Origin: Curvularia sp. ZM96
Lineage: Eukaryota > Ascomycota > Dothideomycetes > Pleosporales > Pleosporaceae
Assembly: GCA_022457065.1 (NCBI GenBank)
Contig: JAJGBQ010000006.1
Span: 1,364,001 to 1,428,000, forward strand
Reading direction: 5' to 3'
Length of the DNA: 64,000 bases
Under the pieces are notes generated by a model, which worked only from the letters and a program-made list of their open reading frames with translations, was not told the origin of the DNA and ran no database searches. The position numbers and the translations under genes were made by a program. Shown here one piece after another: positions 12,115 through 25,024 of the stretch (its first letter is position 1; each line of letters begins with the position of its first letter).

Positions 12115-12160
12115 GCTTTTCTTGTTGTTTTCTGTATTTTTTTGTTTCTTTTTGTGTTAT
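12115..12160 (-). promoter_or_regulatory. A-rich tract in the presumed PAB1 5' leader
   Basis: The minus strand here is almost pure A with scattered C/G (plus strand shows TTTT-rich runs from 12117 to 12158). It lies about 200 bases upstream of the putative leader intron of PAB1. In other eukaryotes PABP binds A-rich 5' leaders of its own mRNA and represses translation. The position fits such an element if transcription starts upstream of it, which the sequence cannot show. Confidence 0.35.
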
Positions 12161-12974
12161 GGACGGTCCGCTGGGAACCGAGGCTGGGAGAGCTGGTGAG
12201 TGTTGTTGGGGTGGGTAAGCGTTGGAGGTGGCAGACACAACGAGGTCGTCAGTCTTTATGGGCAGGTGTGTGCGGCGTTTTTTTGGTAGGCCCGTGCGCT
12301 GTCCGCTAGCCCGTTCAGGGCGGCGCAGCCAAGGCGGTGAATGAAAGAGCCCTGCGCCATGACGGACAATGGCAATCCAGCGGCAGACAAGGGCGGGCCA
12401 ACCGTCTCGATATGGTGGCGAGGGAAGAAAAATCAGCGTCATGGCTCTCTCCTGCGCTCAGCCTATAAACGCCCTCTGCTGACAAGTGTAACAGTCGTCG
12501 CAACTGTGGATCCTATGTATCACATGTCAGATAACGTACTCAAGTAGTAAGAGAATGCGTTTGGGCCGCAAGCAATGTAACAGGTGTCCCATTCATATCT
12601 GTCTATAAAAGGCCAGAGTAACACGTCCAACGCAGTTACTGCTTGGAGTATGCACTGCCAAGTACATGGCAGATAGGGGGTTGAGGACAGGTAGTCGCTG
12701 TCGACCAGACTGCCTCTAGTGTAGCAATCGCATACGGCAGGACAAGACACAATGTATGCGCATCATTCACGTCACCTGAACGACTGTTCTGTCAAACGGT
12801 AGCAACCGCACTCATTGGGCATATCCGTGTCATAGTCAGAAAACTGTCAAACAGTAATTTTGTATCCAACGGTTGCCCAAACAGGTCTCAAACGGGTATC
12901 GATACGTTGCGTAAAATGTAGAGAGGAAAAAAAACGCCCAGCCATGTCATATATCATGTGTCCATATAGGTCAA
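12161..12974. other. Intergenic; PAB1 promoter and 3' region of the next gene
   Basis: No gene recognised. The left part should contain the PAB1 promoter; the right part is the 3' region of the leftward coiled-coil gene. Confidence 0.4.
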
Positions 12975-15900
12975 TCACTCTCGTAAGGTGTCGTCCCAGC
13001 CTCCTTGTCGGGTGAGATGCTCCTCTACTCGTCGTTTGCATTCTTCCAGCCCTTGTCCCAGTGCTTCATTCCATTGGCTCTCCACTAGGCCAACCTTCTC
13101 CTTCAGGTCGTCAGTCAACCGCCTTTCTTCGTCCGCCCTGATGGCTTTCATCTCTTGGTTCACCCCTGCCAGGTCTTCGCCTTCTAGTAGTCTTTGTGTC
13201 TCGAGGAGTCGTGAGCCCGCCGTCATGACGCCTGTCTTGACCTCGTGCAAGAGACACAGCAAGTTGATCTGCGACTCAATAAACTGATACGCGGAGCGTC
13301 CAGCGTGTGCAAGAAGAGTGTAGAGATACTGCAGTGGGAAATCATGGTATGCCGGTGTCTCCTCGTACTCTTGTGGCGGGACCAGCACTCCAAAACCCTG
13401 AAGGTTTTTGGGGACCTGCTGCACGATAGCAAGTAATCCAGGCGCAATATCCCAGAAGGCAGAGAGCTGGGTCTCCACTCCTCGCGTGACATTCTGTTCG
13501 ATGACGTTCATCAAGTCTTCATAACGCTTGAGTGATTCCTTTTCGAACGTAACTTTACGATCTTGCCCATCGCGTTGGAAGAAAGTCGTCGCCTCTTTTA
13601 CCTTTTGGTCATTTTTGGTTTGAACATAAGGCAAGACGATGATGTCGCGGTAGAGGTCGTTGCGCTCATCTTCCATGTCGAACATCTCTTTATGCAGCTG
13701 TTCTCGCGCCTCAAACAGCCATTTCAACAATGTAAGCATTTCTAGAAGCTCGGGTTTCTCGTCACCCTCTTCTTGCGTCTGATTAGGATTCGGCTCCTGC
13801 GCTTCACTAGACAAGCGTCCTTTGAGATGTTCCATGGACGCTGTAGCCTTGGTGATGCGTTCGCAGAACATGGCATGGAGCGGATTGGCTACTTCTGCCT
13901 GGAACGTGTCGAATATCCACTGAACTACATCCTGAGCTCTTTGGTTCTCGCGGCTCTCAAAGTCCCCCTCTGCCTTGGCTGCATCGGCAAACGACATGAC
14001 CCCATTTCGAACATTGTCTTGAATATTGTACCGCAGTTGTGCGCGTCGATCAGACAAAGACGTATTCTCTTGCTCCTTTCGTGCCTCGATTTTCGCCTTA
14101 AATTTCGCTTTGGTAGTCTTGACTTCTTCGAATTCGGAAATGGTTCGCAAGCTGCTTCGAATGCTTGCCAAATCGGGATGGCTATTGTTGACCGCGGGAT
14201 GATGTCGTGGGTACGGTGGTGGAAGAGTGACAAGCCTGGAAACGTCTAGTTTGTCTGGATCAGGTGTTGCTGTAGCAGACCTCTGATAGTAACCATAGCC
14301 CTGCTGTTGCTGCTGTGGCAGTGGCAGCTGTTGGCCTTCCTCATGTAGACCAACCTTCTCCGGAGGGTACTCATTAGGTCCGTACGCTGGCCGACTACTA
14401 GATTCGCCTCGTTGCCTTGGAGCATTCGTGTCCTCGCCTGCCCACTGCAGGCTCTCACGAGCCTCTTTCGGCAAGCTCATATACTTGGACTCTCTCTTAC
14501 TTCGTTCCAACCTCCTACCACCACCAATTCCAGATGATCCGCCGTCACTCTCCCACCAGCGGCTTGCGGACCGACCTCTAGAGTCTTGTTCGTCAGGAAT
14601 AGTACTCATCGCCATGCTAGGAATGGGCGAGAGTGAGGGATGGTAGTTATTGATCCAAGACGCATCCCGAGCTTTCTGACTGGATGCACTAGAGGGAGAC
14701 GCAGGTTCTGTGTGAGGTGTGAAGTTGCCAGTGGACGATGCAGGACTAGCAGCGGTTGTTGGCATCGAATTCGAAAAGCGCGTATCAGGAGATTCACCAG
14801 CAACAGAGCCTTGCGACCTCTGATTGACATGTCCTGTGTGAGCTTTTTGAGTGTTTGGCGTAACTGATCTACGCCCAGAATTGCCATAGGAGCGCCACAA
14901 GTCTCTCGTCAAGTCCATGATATCGCCGGCCATCGTGTCAAAAGCTCCAGAATAACGATCCCGGCGGAGGCGAGATTCAGTTACAATGAATTCTGCAAAC
15001 AACTCCAATCTTTCCTGGTCGGTTTCGGCAGCCATTTCCTTTTCGACAAACTGTCGATGGCGTTCCATAGAGGCACGGGCAAAAGCATGGGTACCCGTTG
15101 GTCTTGGTGTAGTTACTGCAGAATCATTGGCTCCGAGTCGGGAGGTGCTTGGTGTGCGTATAGCCGAATCGTTCGCAGCTTCTGATGGACGAGTCAGGTC
15201 TGCTTCTCTTTCATCCCCATATATATGGAGCGGTGGGGTGGGTAGCGCTTTGGAAGGGAACGGGACTGGAGATTTCTGGGCTGAACGACTGAGATGATCC
15301 ATACCTGGCGAAAAAGGCGGCGTCGGGGCACCCGCAAGCGCAGGTCTTGGAGGCGCATCGGTTCGGGGCGTGGAGTCTGTTGACCCAGGACCATCGAAGA
15401 GATGACCACTTCGTGGTGATCGAAGAGCCCCGCTACTCCTCGGAGTGCCTCTGGTGACAGCGCCACGGCGGGCCAAACTACCTTCAGGTGTTCCCAAATC
15501 GAGGTCGGCAGGCTTTGCGGCTCCAGCCTCCAAATCTTGCGCCCATGGGTTGTTGCTCGGCTCGGTTCGCTGTTCTCGAGCAGCCCGACTTTCACTCCTT
15601 CGCTCGCGAATACCTCGTGTACTTGGATCGCGTCTGTTCGGAGTTTGATACAGGGTGCTTCCCGAGCCTGACGTACTAGTGGCTGGCCCAGACGATATCG
15701 AATTGCTACCGCTCTCTGACGACGGCGCAGGTTGGTCAGAGGGGCGGACGGTAGGGGGACTTGTGTCAATGTATAGGCCATGAGCTGCGGGGGATCTTGG
15801 ACGAAGGTTCGAAGGCTCATCCTGCCAACCCATAGGTGTTGGTGGAATGGGCGTCAATGAAGTCTGGCCAGGCCTTCTTGTTGGGGGCGACGACAGTAAC

Positions 15901-17306
15901 GCCGGGTTTCGACTGGAGCTCGGTTCTGAGCCAGGTCCCATGCTCTGTGATCTCGAACTGCTGGGAGGGGGTCCAGGTGGAGGTGGGGGTAGAGGCACAT
16001 TTCGATTCCAACTTCCTGGAGGAACGATGGGCGATTCATCGATAGGTGTGCGAGTCTCGTAACCTGGGACACCAGCAGAAGCCGCTCTTCGAGAGGTGGG
16101 TGGTCTGATAGGTGACTGGGTGTCGGGACTGTACCGTCGGTCCGCTAGTGCATTTGCCATGTAGCTGTCTCGAAGTTAGCCTTGGCAATATACCTTGGTT
16201 TCTCTGATCATAGACGTACTTGGAAGTAGCTCGCTGGGCAACCAGTCCAGGGGAGGGCGGTGCTCTCTGAATTGCATCCGAAGTGCTAATGTGGAGCGAG
16301 TCGATGTTGCTCGGACCAGGGCTATGCTCATTGTTTCGATTCCTGAAGGACGAAAGGCTGAATTTGGAGGTCAATTTGTCGCGCGAGGAAGACCGACCCG
16401 GGCCATTTCTTGGAGGCGGGGGTGGGAATTGTTGGTTTGATATTATGCTGGTCGCACTCGAGGGTATGACCATAGAGGTAGGCCGACTGTGGTAGCCTGA
16501 GATGGGACGCGCGGACGAGGGATTGCTAGTCGGCGGTGGCGGGGGAGGGGGAGGATGGGGGAACGTGTTGGCGGAGAGCTGAGGTGATGAAGTGTTGCTG
16601 GTGCTCAGGGACTGCGAGATGTTTGGGTTCTGACCAGGCGAATATGGAGGTGGCGGGGAAGGCATCGAGGCTGGCACCGTTAGCATCACACATTTTCACG
16701 CGTCCAGCGTCTTGATAGTGAAGTAGAAATGCACAATGCCATGGCGTGCTCGACACGGGATTTGTTGCATGCTTTGCCAGACGGAGAGGCAGGGAAACAA
16801 GAAAAAGTAGGTCTACGGAATCGACTACATAGCACCAGGACGTGAGAAGAGGGAGAAGATGAGAAATTGGATATACCTTCCATGCCCGTCACATCGTGCA
16901 GCCTCGAAGGCGCGGATACCTGGCTATGCTGAACATGCTGTCCATTGACACTCCCACCCCGCGTCCATTGCTGCGGATTGTACGGTGCGGCTGGACCTGA
17001 GCCTCTCATGGCCATGGGGGAAGCGGCCGCGACAGGAGACGGGGCATACGTCGAGGGCGTAAGGGACGGCGAGAAGGGCAGGCTCAAAGACGAGGCGGTT
17101 ACGGGGGTCGAGCCCTGCAGATAGGCGGGACCGGACGGCAGTGGTGGCGCCAGGGTGGTGTTGAGGAGCGGCGGTTGCACAGCGAAGCGCCTGGGAGATA
17201 TCTGGGGAGCCTGGAGGTGCGAGGGATGCGGTGAAGAGGGCGGCGGAGGCAGTCTGGGAGAGGGCGGTGGGGCGGGCGCGGGAGTGTAGACGTGCTCTGA
17301 AGCCAT
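12975..17306 (-). CDS. Large Pro-rich, coiled-coil protein of unknown function
   Basis: Three exons, 17306-16877, 16670-16220 and 16164-12975, join in frame to 1356 residues; both introns have textbook CTAAC branch sites. Residues 1 to about 300 are Pro/Ser-rich with poly-Pro blocks (PHPPPPPPPPTSNPSS) that could bind profilin, SH3 or WW domains. The middle (about 300-880) is Ser/Thr/Pro/Arg-rich and looks disordered, with a conserved-looking helix (ERLELFAEFIVTESRLRRDR near 675). A Q run (PLPQQQQQGYGYY) lies near 910. The last 400 residues are strongly helical and charged, without long low-complexity runs (MSFADAAKAEGDFESREN, VVQWIFDTFQAEVANPLHAM, AFWDIAPGLLAIVQQVPKNL), and look like a folded coiled-coil domain. 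I do not recognise the family. A cytoskeletal or trafficking scaffold is plausible from composition only. Confidence 0.75.
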
Positions 17307-18180
17307 GGCGACTAATCGGGGTCAACCTGTCGCTCGGTTTTACTGTCGTGGCCGAGAAGAGTATGGGCCCAGCGGCTGCAGCGAACTGGCGCAGCGAATC
17401 GACAGCAGAGGCGGCGCCCGGCGGTGTTTGTCACGTCACCCTAGACGAGACGGCGAGTGCAGCGGCGATGGCGCGCAAGGGTGCTGGGTCATGCTGCTGC
17501 GTACGGGTTCGGTGGGAGAGTGAAGATCATGGCGGCGCACACAGGTTGAGAGGCGGTCTTGTCTGTTGCTTGTCCAGCGAATGGGCGGCGCCTCATGCAC
17601 TCGGCGACAGGGACGCGCTGCACCATCCCTGCCCGTCGACAGGACGTCGGCGGCTAAGTAAAGAACATGGCCTGCTTGTCGAGGCCCGTCTCCACCGGTT
17701 GCACGGTCCAGTGTGTCCACGATGCATATATGGAGGCTTTCCTGCGTTGCCTTGAGTCGTTCGACCGTCTCTGCGCTGGTTGCATCCGCGGGTGTCGTCC
17801 TGTCTGGCGCCATCGCAGTAGGAGAACAGGGTCTGGGCGAGAGCCGTGGGAGCGGCGCGGCACTCGAATGCCATGCAAACCCCACAGCGTGCCGCGGATA
17901 AAATTAGCACCCGTCGCTGGCCCACGCGCCCTCGTCCCAACTATTCGTAAGACTCCGAACACCACCACCGATTATACATACCGTGTCTGCTGATGGGCGC
18001 TCTATCTTTGCCACCTGGGCGTCGTGTGTAAGCTCCAAAAGGTTTATTATTATAGTCCTGCGCACACCATGCTGGGTATGTCTATACCGCGCCCAATGCA
18101 CCCTCTAGAACGCCGCGCCCAAAATGTCCGATGCGCCCAATCATCATGGCCTCGCAAACTCCGTAGCCCCTGCTTAGTTA
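17307..18180. other. Intergenic between the coiled-coil gene and MCU
   Basis: Upstream region of the leftward coiled-coil gene and 3' region of the leftward MCU gene. GC-rich open frames occur on both strands, but none shows a motif or splice-consistent structure. Confidence 0.4.
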
Positions 18181-19842
18181 TCACGACTTTTCGTCTTTGG
18201 AGTCCGTCACAGCATCGTCCTCATCGTCCCTGCTCTTCTTCTTCTCTTGCTTTCGCCGCCGCTCCTTCTTGAGTGCCTGCTGCACCTTTTCGTCCTGTTC
18301 TTCTTGCAGTTCGTCCCACTCCACGTCGTACTCGTTGGCAATGGCCTTGATCTCCTTACGGAGGGCATTTCCGTCTTCAATCAACGTCTCCCACTTGCGC
18401 AAGTCAAAGTTGTGCTGCTGGTAGAGTTTCTGCTGCCGACGAGACACGGTGAAGTTCATCGCCGAACGGTAACTGACTTCGCGGTTGTGGTACAGGAACC
18501 ACACATAACCGCCAATCAGCGTCGAGAGACCAACAAGATACTGCAACCATGTTAGACATGCACACCTCAGATAAACGACGTTGAGAAACTTACCGTAACT
18601 GGCTCCATGACGTCCCATCCTAGCTCCGTCTGAAACGTGAGATAGTAGACGACGCACCACCACCCTACAATACCACCAAAGCCAGCCATCGCCACCCGCT
18701 TGGCCCCTAGCTGGGCCAGTTCATCACACTTCTTCTTGACATCGGCCATGGCGCTAATGTTCTTCGACAACTTGCGCAGCCGCATCCGCAGGTAGTAAGT
18801 CCTGTCGTTGAAACTCGGCACGCCAACCCGAATCTCCTCAGGTGCTCCTTCAATGTTAATCGCGAATTCTTGCCCGCGAGCAGCATCTCGAATAAAGTCG
18901 CCAATCTCCGTCGATGAAGACCATCGCACAAACCTGCGTTCGCCATCCTTATCGGCCGGAGCTTCGTGTCCTTGGCCAGAGTACGACTCTACTCCTCCCT
19001 TGCCAGGCCCACCTCGTAGCTCTTCTGCTTCCTCTGGCGTCTTCCTGTCCCGCGTACCTAGTTTGCCAGTTCGGTGAATCTTGCCATCAATCCGAATCTC
19101 GTCGACCTGCTCAAAATCTTCGTCCCCTTCCTGTTGACTGAGACTCTCATTCTCGCTGCTGACTGTCGTTTTCTCCTTCTCCCCTGGCTCTGCATCCGAC
19201 TGCACAGAATCCTCGGCGAGAAAGTGTACATTGGGCTGTCTCTCACGTCCTTGCTTGTCTTTGATAGTAGGCAGCTCAGCCTGGATGAGGCGCTCCAGGT
19301 ATGAGATGGGCTGCTGCGGATGCACTAGGAGTGCCAGCGGCTCCATGTCCTTGCGGTCGCTATTTTGGTCGCTAGTCGTGAGGGGAAGAATGATCTTGAG
19401 CATGCGAGACGGCGTGGTTAGCAACTTTCCTGCCTTGCGTTAGCCAGCATACTCCTATACACTAATGAACAAATGCCATACCCTTGGTCATCGCTCCAGC
19501 GCTCCTCTGCCGCGCAACAGGTGGTAGGTCGCTGCCCTCCCTATGCCATGGCGTGCGTATTTGCTTGGTCTTGTCTTCCTTGAGCTTTTGTGCGAAATGA
19601 TCCTTCTCCTCCTGTGTGATGTTGTTGTTCAGCTCAGCCGCAGGCCTAGCGTTACTGTTCGAATAATCGCCATATTTCTCAATGTTGGAGCGACTCCTGT
19701 CTGTAAGGTTTCGGAGCTGTATGGGTACGCCCTGTCGTGTCGATATTGCAGGACAACAGCGTGCAAACAAGGGTACGCAGCGTGCCGTCGGAAGCGTGTT
19801 GACGCGAGAGAGCGAGGCCAACGCGGTCAGTCGGTGTCTCAT
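18181..19842 (-). CDS. MCU: Mitochondrial calcium uniporter pore subunit
   Basis: Inner-membrane Ca2+ channel subunit. Exons 19842-19482, 19429-18594 and 18540-18181 give 518 residues. The start is the ATG at 19842 (MRHRLTALASLSRVNTLPTA), an Arg/Ala/Leu-rich mitochondrial presequence; a longer reading would need a non-ATG start. The matrix N-terminal part has KGKLLTTPSRMLKIILPL and an acidic linker. Near residue 330 it becomes helical (YYLRMRLRKLSKNISAM). Two membrane segments follow, about 371-390 (VAMAGFGGIVGWWCVVYYL) and 402-418 (GLSTLIGGYVWFLYHNRE), joined by the pore loop WDVMEPVT, which is the W-D-x-x-E-P selectivity filter of the family. The C-terminal tail is a charged coiled coil ending in an E/K/D-rich stretch. 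The second intron falls directly after the filter. Confidence 0.93.
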
Positions 19843-22800
19843 GATCGGCAGACGGGCTGAGACTGTCCGCAGTTGTAGCAACAAACTAACAGTATGCGTA
19901 TGGAGTCTCGACTATTGACGGTCACGCAGGAGAGCTGTATACACGCGACAGGCAGGGTTACAGAGCTGCAGTCGGGCATACGTCATTGTTGATCATTAAG
20001 TGGCTTGAAAGTGTGGCGGTGGTGCTCCACAACACCTGTGCTTCTGCTCCCTGCTGCGTACAAGTAGACATTGACATTATCATCCCACGGAGCTTTTGTC
20101 TGCCTCAATGCTAAACTCTGCGAAATTGTCTCCGACCTAGGCTATGAGATCAGGGCCCAATGTTATAAAAGTCATCTACTCGCGATGAGGTTAGCAAGAA
20201 TCCTGCGACCATTGATGTGGAAATCCACACCACAACTAGAATTCGTCGCATGTGGATACCATTACATCGTCTCCGAGGGATTTGCGAATCGGCCCGAAAC
20301 TACAGGACGATCTTACCAATGCAATCCAGCACGAACTTTGTGGTTGATAACGGTTAGCATCTTAGTCTTAGTATGATTCTCGTCATATATACGAGGATAG
20401 GAGTTGCACCTTCTTCGTGGTTTGTAAATTCGAACCTCGTATTGGTTTTATTGATGGGCAAAAGCTGTAGCTAGTCTAGGCTCCAGACAGCATTTTGTAG
20501 CTCGAAGTACATAATAATTAATTGTGCAACGCTGAGGTCTCCGCATAGACTGATGTTGTCAATTGTTCAAGCCATATAAAACTAGGTATCAATGGCAAAA
20601 TGCTGAGATTTGATCTCCCTCCCGGTGTCTGTTACTTGTGCAAGTGGAGACCAAAATACGCTTGATGAGTTAGCTCTCTTTGCTGTCAAAATCTGTGAGA
20701 CTGAGAAAAAACAATCACACAGGGCTCTAAAAGTCCAGCTAGGACGCTGCAAAAGACCAGATCAGGCAAGTTGGCTGAAACGTATTGGATAGTAGGTGGG
20801 CTGGCACACTTGAGTCTTAAAGACCTAGATTGGTCGAGCAGAAGATTGGACTCCACGATACTTTGTGGCTGATGAGCTGAATCTCACGGCAAAACAAGCC
20901 AACATGGTGATTGTGACTTACTTTTCACCTTGGTCATTGCTGGCTTTAAGACAACTTTGACCATATCTCACCCAACAACTCTACACGGTACCGTCTTCTG
21001 CTCACTCTCAACGCTCCAAGCAGGGAACATCCACAGGGATAGAGCTTTCTCCGTGTAGTCATGGACATGGCAGGTAAGAAGAAAAGTGTGGCTCTCCAGA
21101 GTATACGAGTATCCATCACAGGGTATAGGCGAAGACCGAGACTAGCATGCCAAAGCTCCGTGAAGGCGTCATCCACTTGGCGAAAGCCGCTAGTTGAGCG
21201 ATTCGCTTTCGCAATTGCTGTGAGGTGATTACCAACTCTAGATTCCACGGAACTGGATGCAGCTTTCTTTTTTGTTTTTCCCCCAACAGCGGTGCGCCGT
21301 GCAGATGGGATGTTCTTAGCGTAAGGGGTAAGCCGCAGGTATCGCTTGTAACAAAGTGATCTAGCCCCCGCATCCCAGCATATAGGGTGGATATTATGTG
21401 TGTCCTGGTACGGCTGTTGGTTGGCGCCCGCACTCTTGGTTTCTCTTGAGAGCTCAGAGGGAATCACAGAAACGCTCATCGTAATATTATTAACCATAAA
21501 GACGGGTTCATGTCCGTCTGCACATATGTCCTGATGACGGCCTTGGTAAAGTTTGCGCCATATGTATGTGTGTTTGGAATCTGCTCGCAGGCTGTTTCAA
21601 GGCCACCACGACTCGTTGCGCATCCTTCTAATGCACACTGGTCACGCCTCGACATACTGTATGGCTGGCGACAGACTGACGTGTCTGTATGTAGGCAATG
21701 TACATGTGTCTGAAGGCGTTATTGAAATGGCTATCCAAGAAAGGAAGAAACAAAACAATGAGACGTAGCGTGCCGACTAGCATCGACCTGGTCTGGTTTG
21801 GACGGCTTCCCCGGGGATCGTACACTGGGCGGGTGGACGCCATGCCGAAGAACAAATCAACTGCCTAGTGTGTAACCGTATATAGCGTAATTAGCAACGG
21901 AATTTGTTCTCCGGGGATGGGGGAATTGCACGTGAGGGTGTGTGCATGCTGGAAGCATCTCAGGCAAACCACTGTAGCCTGCATCCAGGTTTCAATCGGG
22001 ACTAGCGCAGAAACCCCTGGAGCCTTGTTTGTCTGCCAGATTTTGCTCTGCTCAGTACCGCACACCCAGTGACGACCGTGGTACGAAACCAACAACACAA
22101 GCAGGCATGAGTGCGTTACCCGAGCAGCGACAACGGCGAGCATATGCAGGTGAGGACCCAGCGCGGCGAGTGGGAGGGCTGAAGGGTGGGAAATCTCCAC
22201 ATGGGGCTCTGAAAAAAACCATTAACGCGACTAGGGCGGTCGCCGTGAACCGATGCTTGGCCGGGTCCGCCTTATTTCGATGCTGTGGCCCATCCGGCGT
22301 TGCCACAAAATTCTTGACAGGATTCCATTTGCAATCGGTCCAGTGCGCTCTGGGGTCGCACTGTCTTCGCTGATAACAGCGATATGGCCAAGATACCGGA
22401 GGCGACCTCCCCAGTGTCGCGCGCACGTCAGACAACGCCTGCTCGGCGGCCTCCGCCTTCGCCCTCATGCAGAGATAGAGATCGGCTTGCTGTGGCTGAC
22501 CTAGGAAAAGCATCTTGGGGTGCCAAAGTGTATTGGCGAGGTGGTGCGCGGCACACCTACCAACCAACCCCAACCTTGTACCTAGCCAGCGGCGCCGCTC
22601 GCCCTCATGCGCAGAAAACCGAGACACCCTAGTTTACCACCATGTGGGCTCGCGTGGGCTGTCAGGCTATCCCAACTCAAGCAAGGCCTGATCGTCCTGA
22701 TATGGGTCATTGGTCCTTTGCGGGATGTCGAATGCGACAGGGTTTGGGCCTCGGCGCCTTCCCTTATCTTTTTGGTGCGGCAACATGCTAGAAGCGTTCT

Positions 22801-22996
22801 GTATCCTGCAATACTACGCATTCAATTGACTTAAAAGCTCGTTTGCCCTCTCCCAGCCTACAGGGCAGAGCCCGACGCCGATCACTCTCGCAGCTTGGTC
22901 CCCTTGACGCCAACTGGTACCGCTGCAGTGCCCTCGCACACACAACTTCCAAATTCTCAGTCGCCTCCCCACGGTCATCGCTAAAATCTCTGCATC
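19843..22996. other. Gene-poor 3.1-kb interval
   Basis: Upstream of MCU on the left and of the purine permease on the right. Between about 20.0 and 22.8 kb I find only short open frames without domain motifs. Part of 20.4-20.7 kb is AT-rich. From 22.0 kb on GC content rises, and the last 200 bases should be the permease leader. Confidence 0.4.
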
Positions 22997-25024
22997 ATGT
23001 CCGGCTTGATCCAGAAGATCAATACTGCCGTCGCGCGCTCTGCCGTCGGCAAGTACTTCCGCCTCGAAGGCTCCGGTCATGTACGCTGATATCGCCAAAG
23101 CGTCATGTCCCAACATGCACTGACTAGTCCACAGTCCAAGGAGCGCAAGGGCAGTTACTTCACGACGGAGTTTCGCGCAGGTCTGGCGACCTTTTTCGCC
23201 ATGGCCTACATCATCTCGGTCAACTGTATGTCAATTGCGCTACGCCATTGACACCTCTCATCTGATGGTCATGTACAGCGTCGATCGTGTCAGACAGCGG
23301 TGGTACATGCGTCTGTCCTGGACTCCCTGACGACCCCATCTGCACCACCAATGCCGAGTATGCGCTGTGCGTCCAGGAAATCAAGCGCGACCTGGTCACA
23401 GCGACAGCTGCCATTTCCGCATTGACATCCTTCTGCATGGGTTTGTTCGCCAACATGCCTATTGCTCTGGCCCCTGGAATGGGACTGAACGCTTACTTTG
23501 CCTACACTGTTGTTGGATTTCATGGCTCCGGTACGTCTATGCTACATTCAACCAGCTGGCCTTTTGGTGTCATGGTTGTACCAGTGAGTTGCATGGAACG
23601 TTGCTAATTCATTTTGTAGGAATGGTTCCCTATGAGGTTGCACTCACCGCCGTCTTTGTCGAGGGTTTTGTCTTTGTTGGTCTTACCCTGCTTGGCATCC
23701 GGCAGTGGCTCGCAAGGTACGTGCATCCGAGTCAATTTTGTGTTCAACTTGTCACCTGCACTTGAGCTCGCATTGTACAACATGGTCCTGTCTAACAGGC
23801 CAGGTTTTCCGGGTTGAATTACCAAGCTAACTGTTTTCCAGGGCTATTCCTGCAAGCATCAAGCTCGCTACTGGTGTCGGCATTGGACTTTATCTCACCA
23901 TCATCGGTCTCGCTTACTCCGCTGGTATCGGCCTCATCACTGGTGCTCAATCTACCCCTCTCGAGTTGGCCGGATGCATTGCCTCAGAGCAGGTTGACGG
24001 CGTTTGCCCAGGAGGCGCCAAGATGAGGAGCCCAACTATGTGGATCGGCATCTTCTGTGGCGGTATCCTGACTGTTATGCTGATGCTTTACCGCGTCAAG
24101 GGCGCCATTATCATTGGTATTCTGCTTGTCTCGATTATCTCCTGGCCCCGCTCGACCAGTGTCACCTACTTCCCGCACACCGAGCTTGGTGACTCTGCTT
24201 TCGACTTCTTCAAGCAGGTTGTTACGTTCCACCCAATCCGCAAGATCCTTACTGTTCAGGAATGGGATGTCTCGGCGCATGCTGGCCAGTGGGGTCTTGC
24301 CTTCATTACCTTCCTCTATGTCGACATTCTCGACTGCACGGGTACTCTCTACTCGATGGCCCGCTTCTGTGGTGCCATTGATGAGCGCACGCAGGATTTC
24401 GAAAACTCTTCCATTGCGTACTCGGTCGACGCTATCGGTATCTCCATTGGCTCGCTTATGGGCTGCCCTCCCGTCACTGCGTACATCGAGTCTGGTGCTG
24501 GTATTTCAGAGGGTGGTAAGACTGGTCTGACTGCCATGTTCACCGGTATCTGCTTCTTCATCTCCATCTTCTTCGCGCCGATTTTTGCCTCTATCCCGCC
24601 TTGGGCTACTGGCTGCACGTTGGTCATCGTCGGCTCCCTGATGGCTACCTCGGCCAAGGACATCAACTGGCGCTACTTGGGCGATTCCGTCCCCGCTTTC
24701 CTCACGATTGCAGTTATGCCTTTCACATACTCGATCGCATACGGCTTGATTGCCGGTATCTGCTCCTACATTCTTATCAACACCCTCGTCTGGCTTCTCG
24801 AGATTGCGTCTGGCGGCCGTGTCGTTCCACCAAACAAGGACGAGAAGGAGCACTGGACATACCGACTTGAGGGCGGCTTCTTCCCTCCGTGGATGCAGAG
24901 GCTCAAGAGCGGAAGGATGGACTTTTGGAAGTCTGAGCCTCAGACCGAGGGTGTTGCAGAGCCCCGCAGCGGTGGCAGCTCTGCTCACGGCGAGAAGGAG
25001 TTTGTCACGGACAAGCAGTCTTAG
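22997..25024 (+). CDS. azgA: AzgA-type purine (adenine/guanine/hypoxanthine) permease
   Basis: Plasma-membrane proton symporter of the AzgA subgroup of nucleobase transporters. Five exons: 22997-23080, 23135-23225, 23279-23530, 23620-23716, 23842-25024, giving 568 residues. The start MSGLIQKINTAVARSAVGKY precedes SKERKGSYFTTEFRAGLATF, the conserved lead-in to the first helix FFAMAYIISVN. The signature NMPIALAPGMGLNAYFAYTV lies in exon 3. Exon 5 holds most helices, including the polar FLYVDILDCTGTLYSMA segment (D..D..G..G pattern of AzgA/GhxP-type carriers) and GCPPVTAYIESGAGISEGGK, which lines the substrate path in related structures. At least ten hydrophobic segments are visible. The C-terminal tail (about 80 residues) is hydrophilic and cytosolic. 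Subgroup specificity is inferred from family knowledge. Confidence 0.93.

Noticed and set aside
13773..14249. 158-codon plus-strand frame
   Set aside because: Antisense to the coding exon of the 1356-residue protein.
19843..19884. Upstream extension of MCU
   Set aside because: It would need a TTG start; the ATG at 19842 gives a good mitochondrial presequence.
22052..22627. 191-codon minus-strand frame upstream of azgA
   Set aside because: No motif, GC-driven; several competing frames cover the same DNA.
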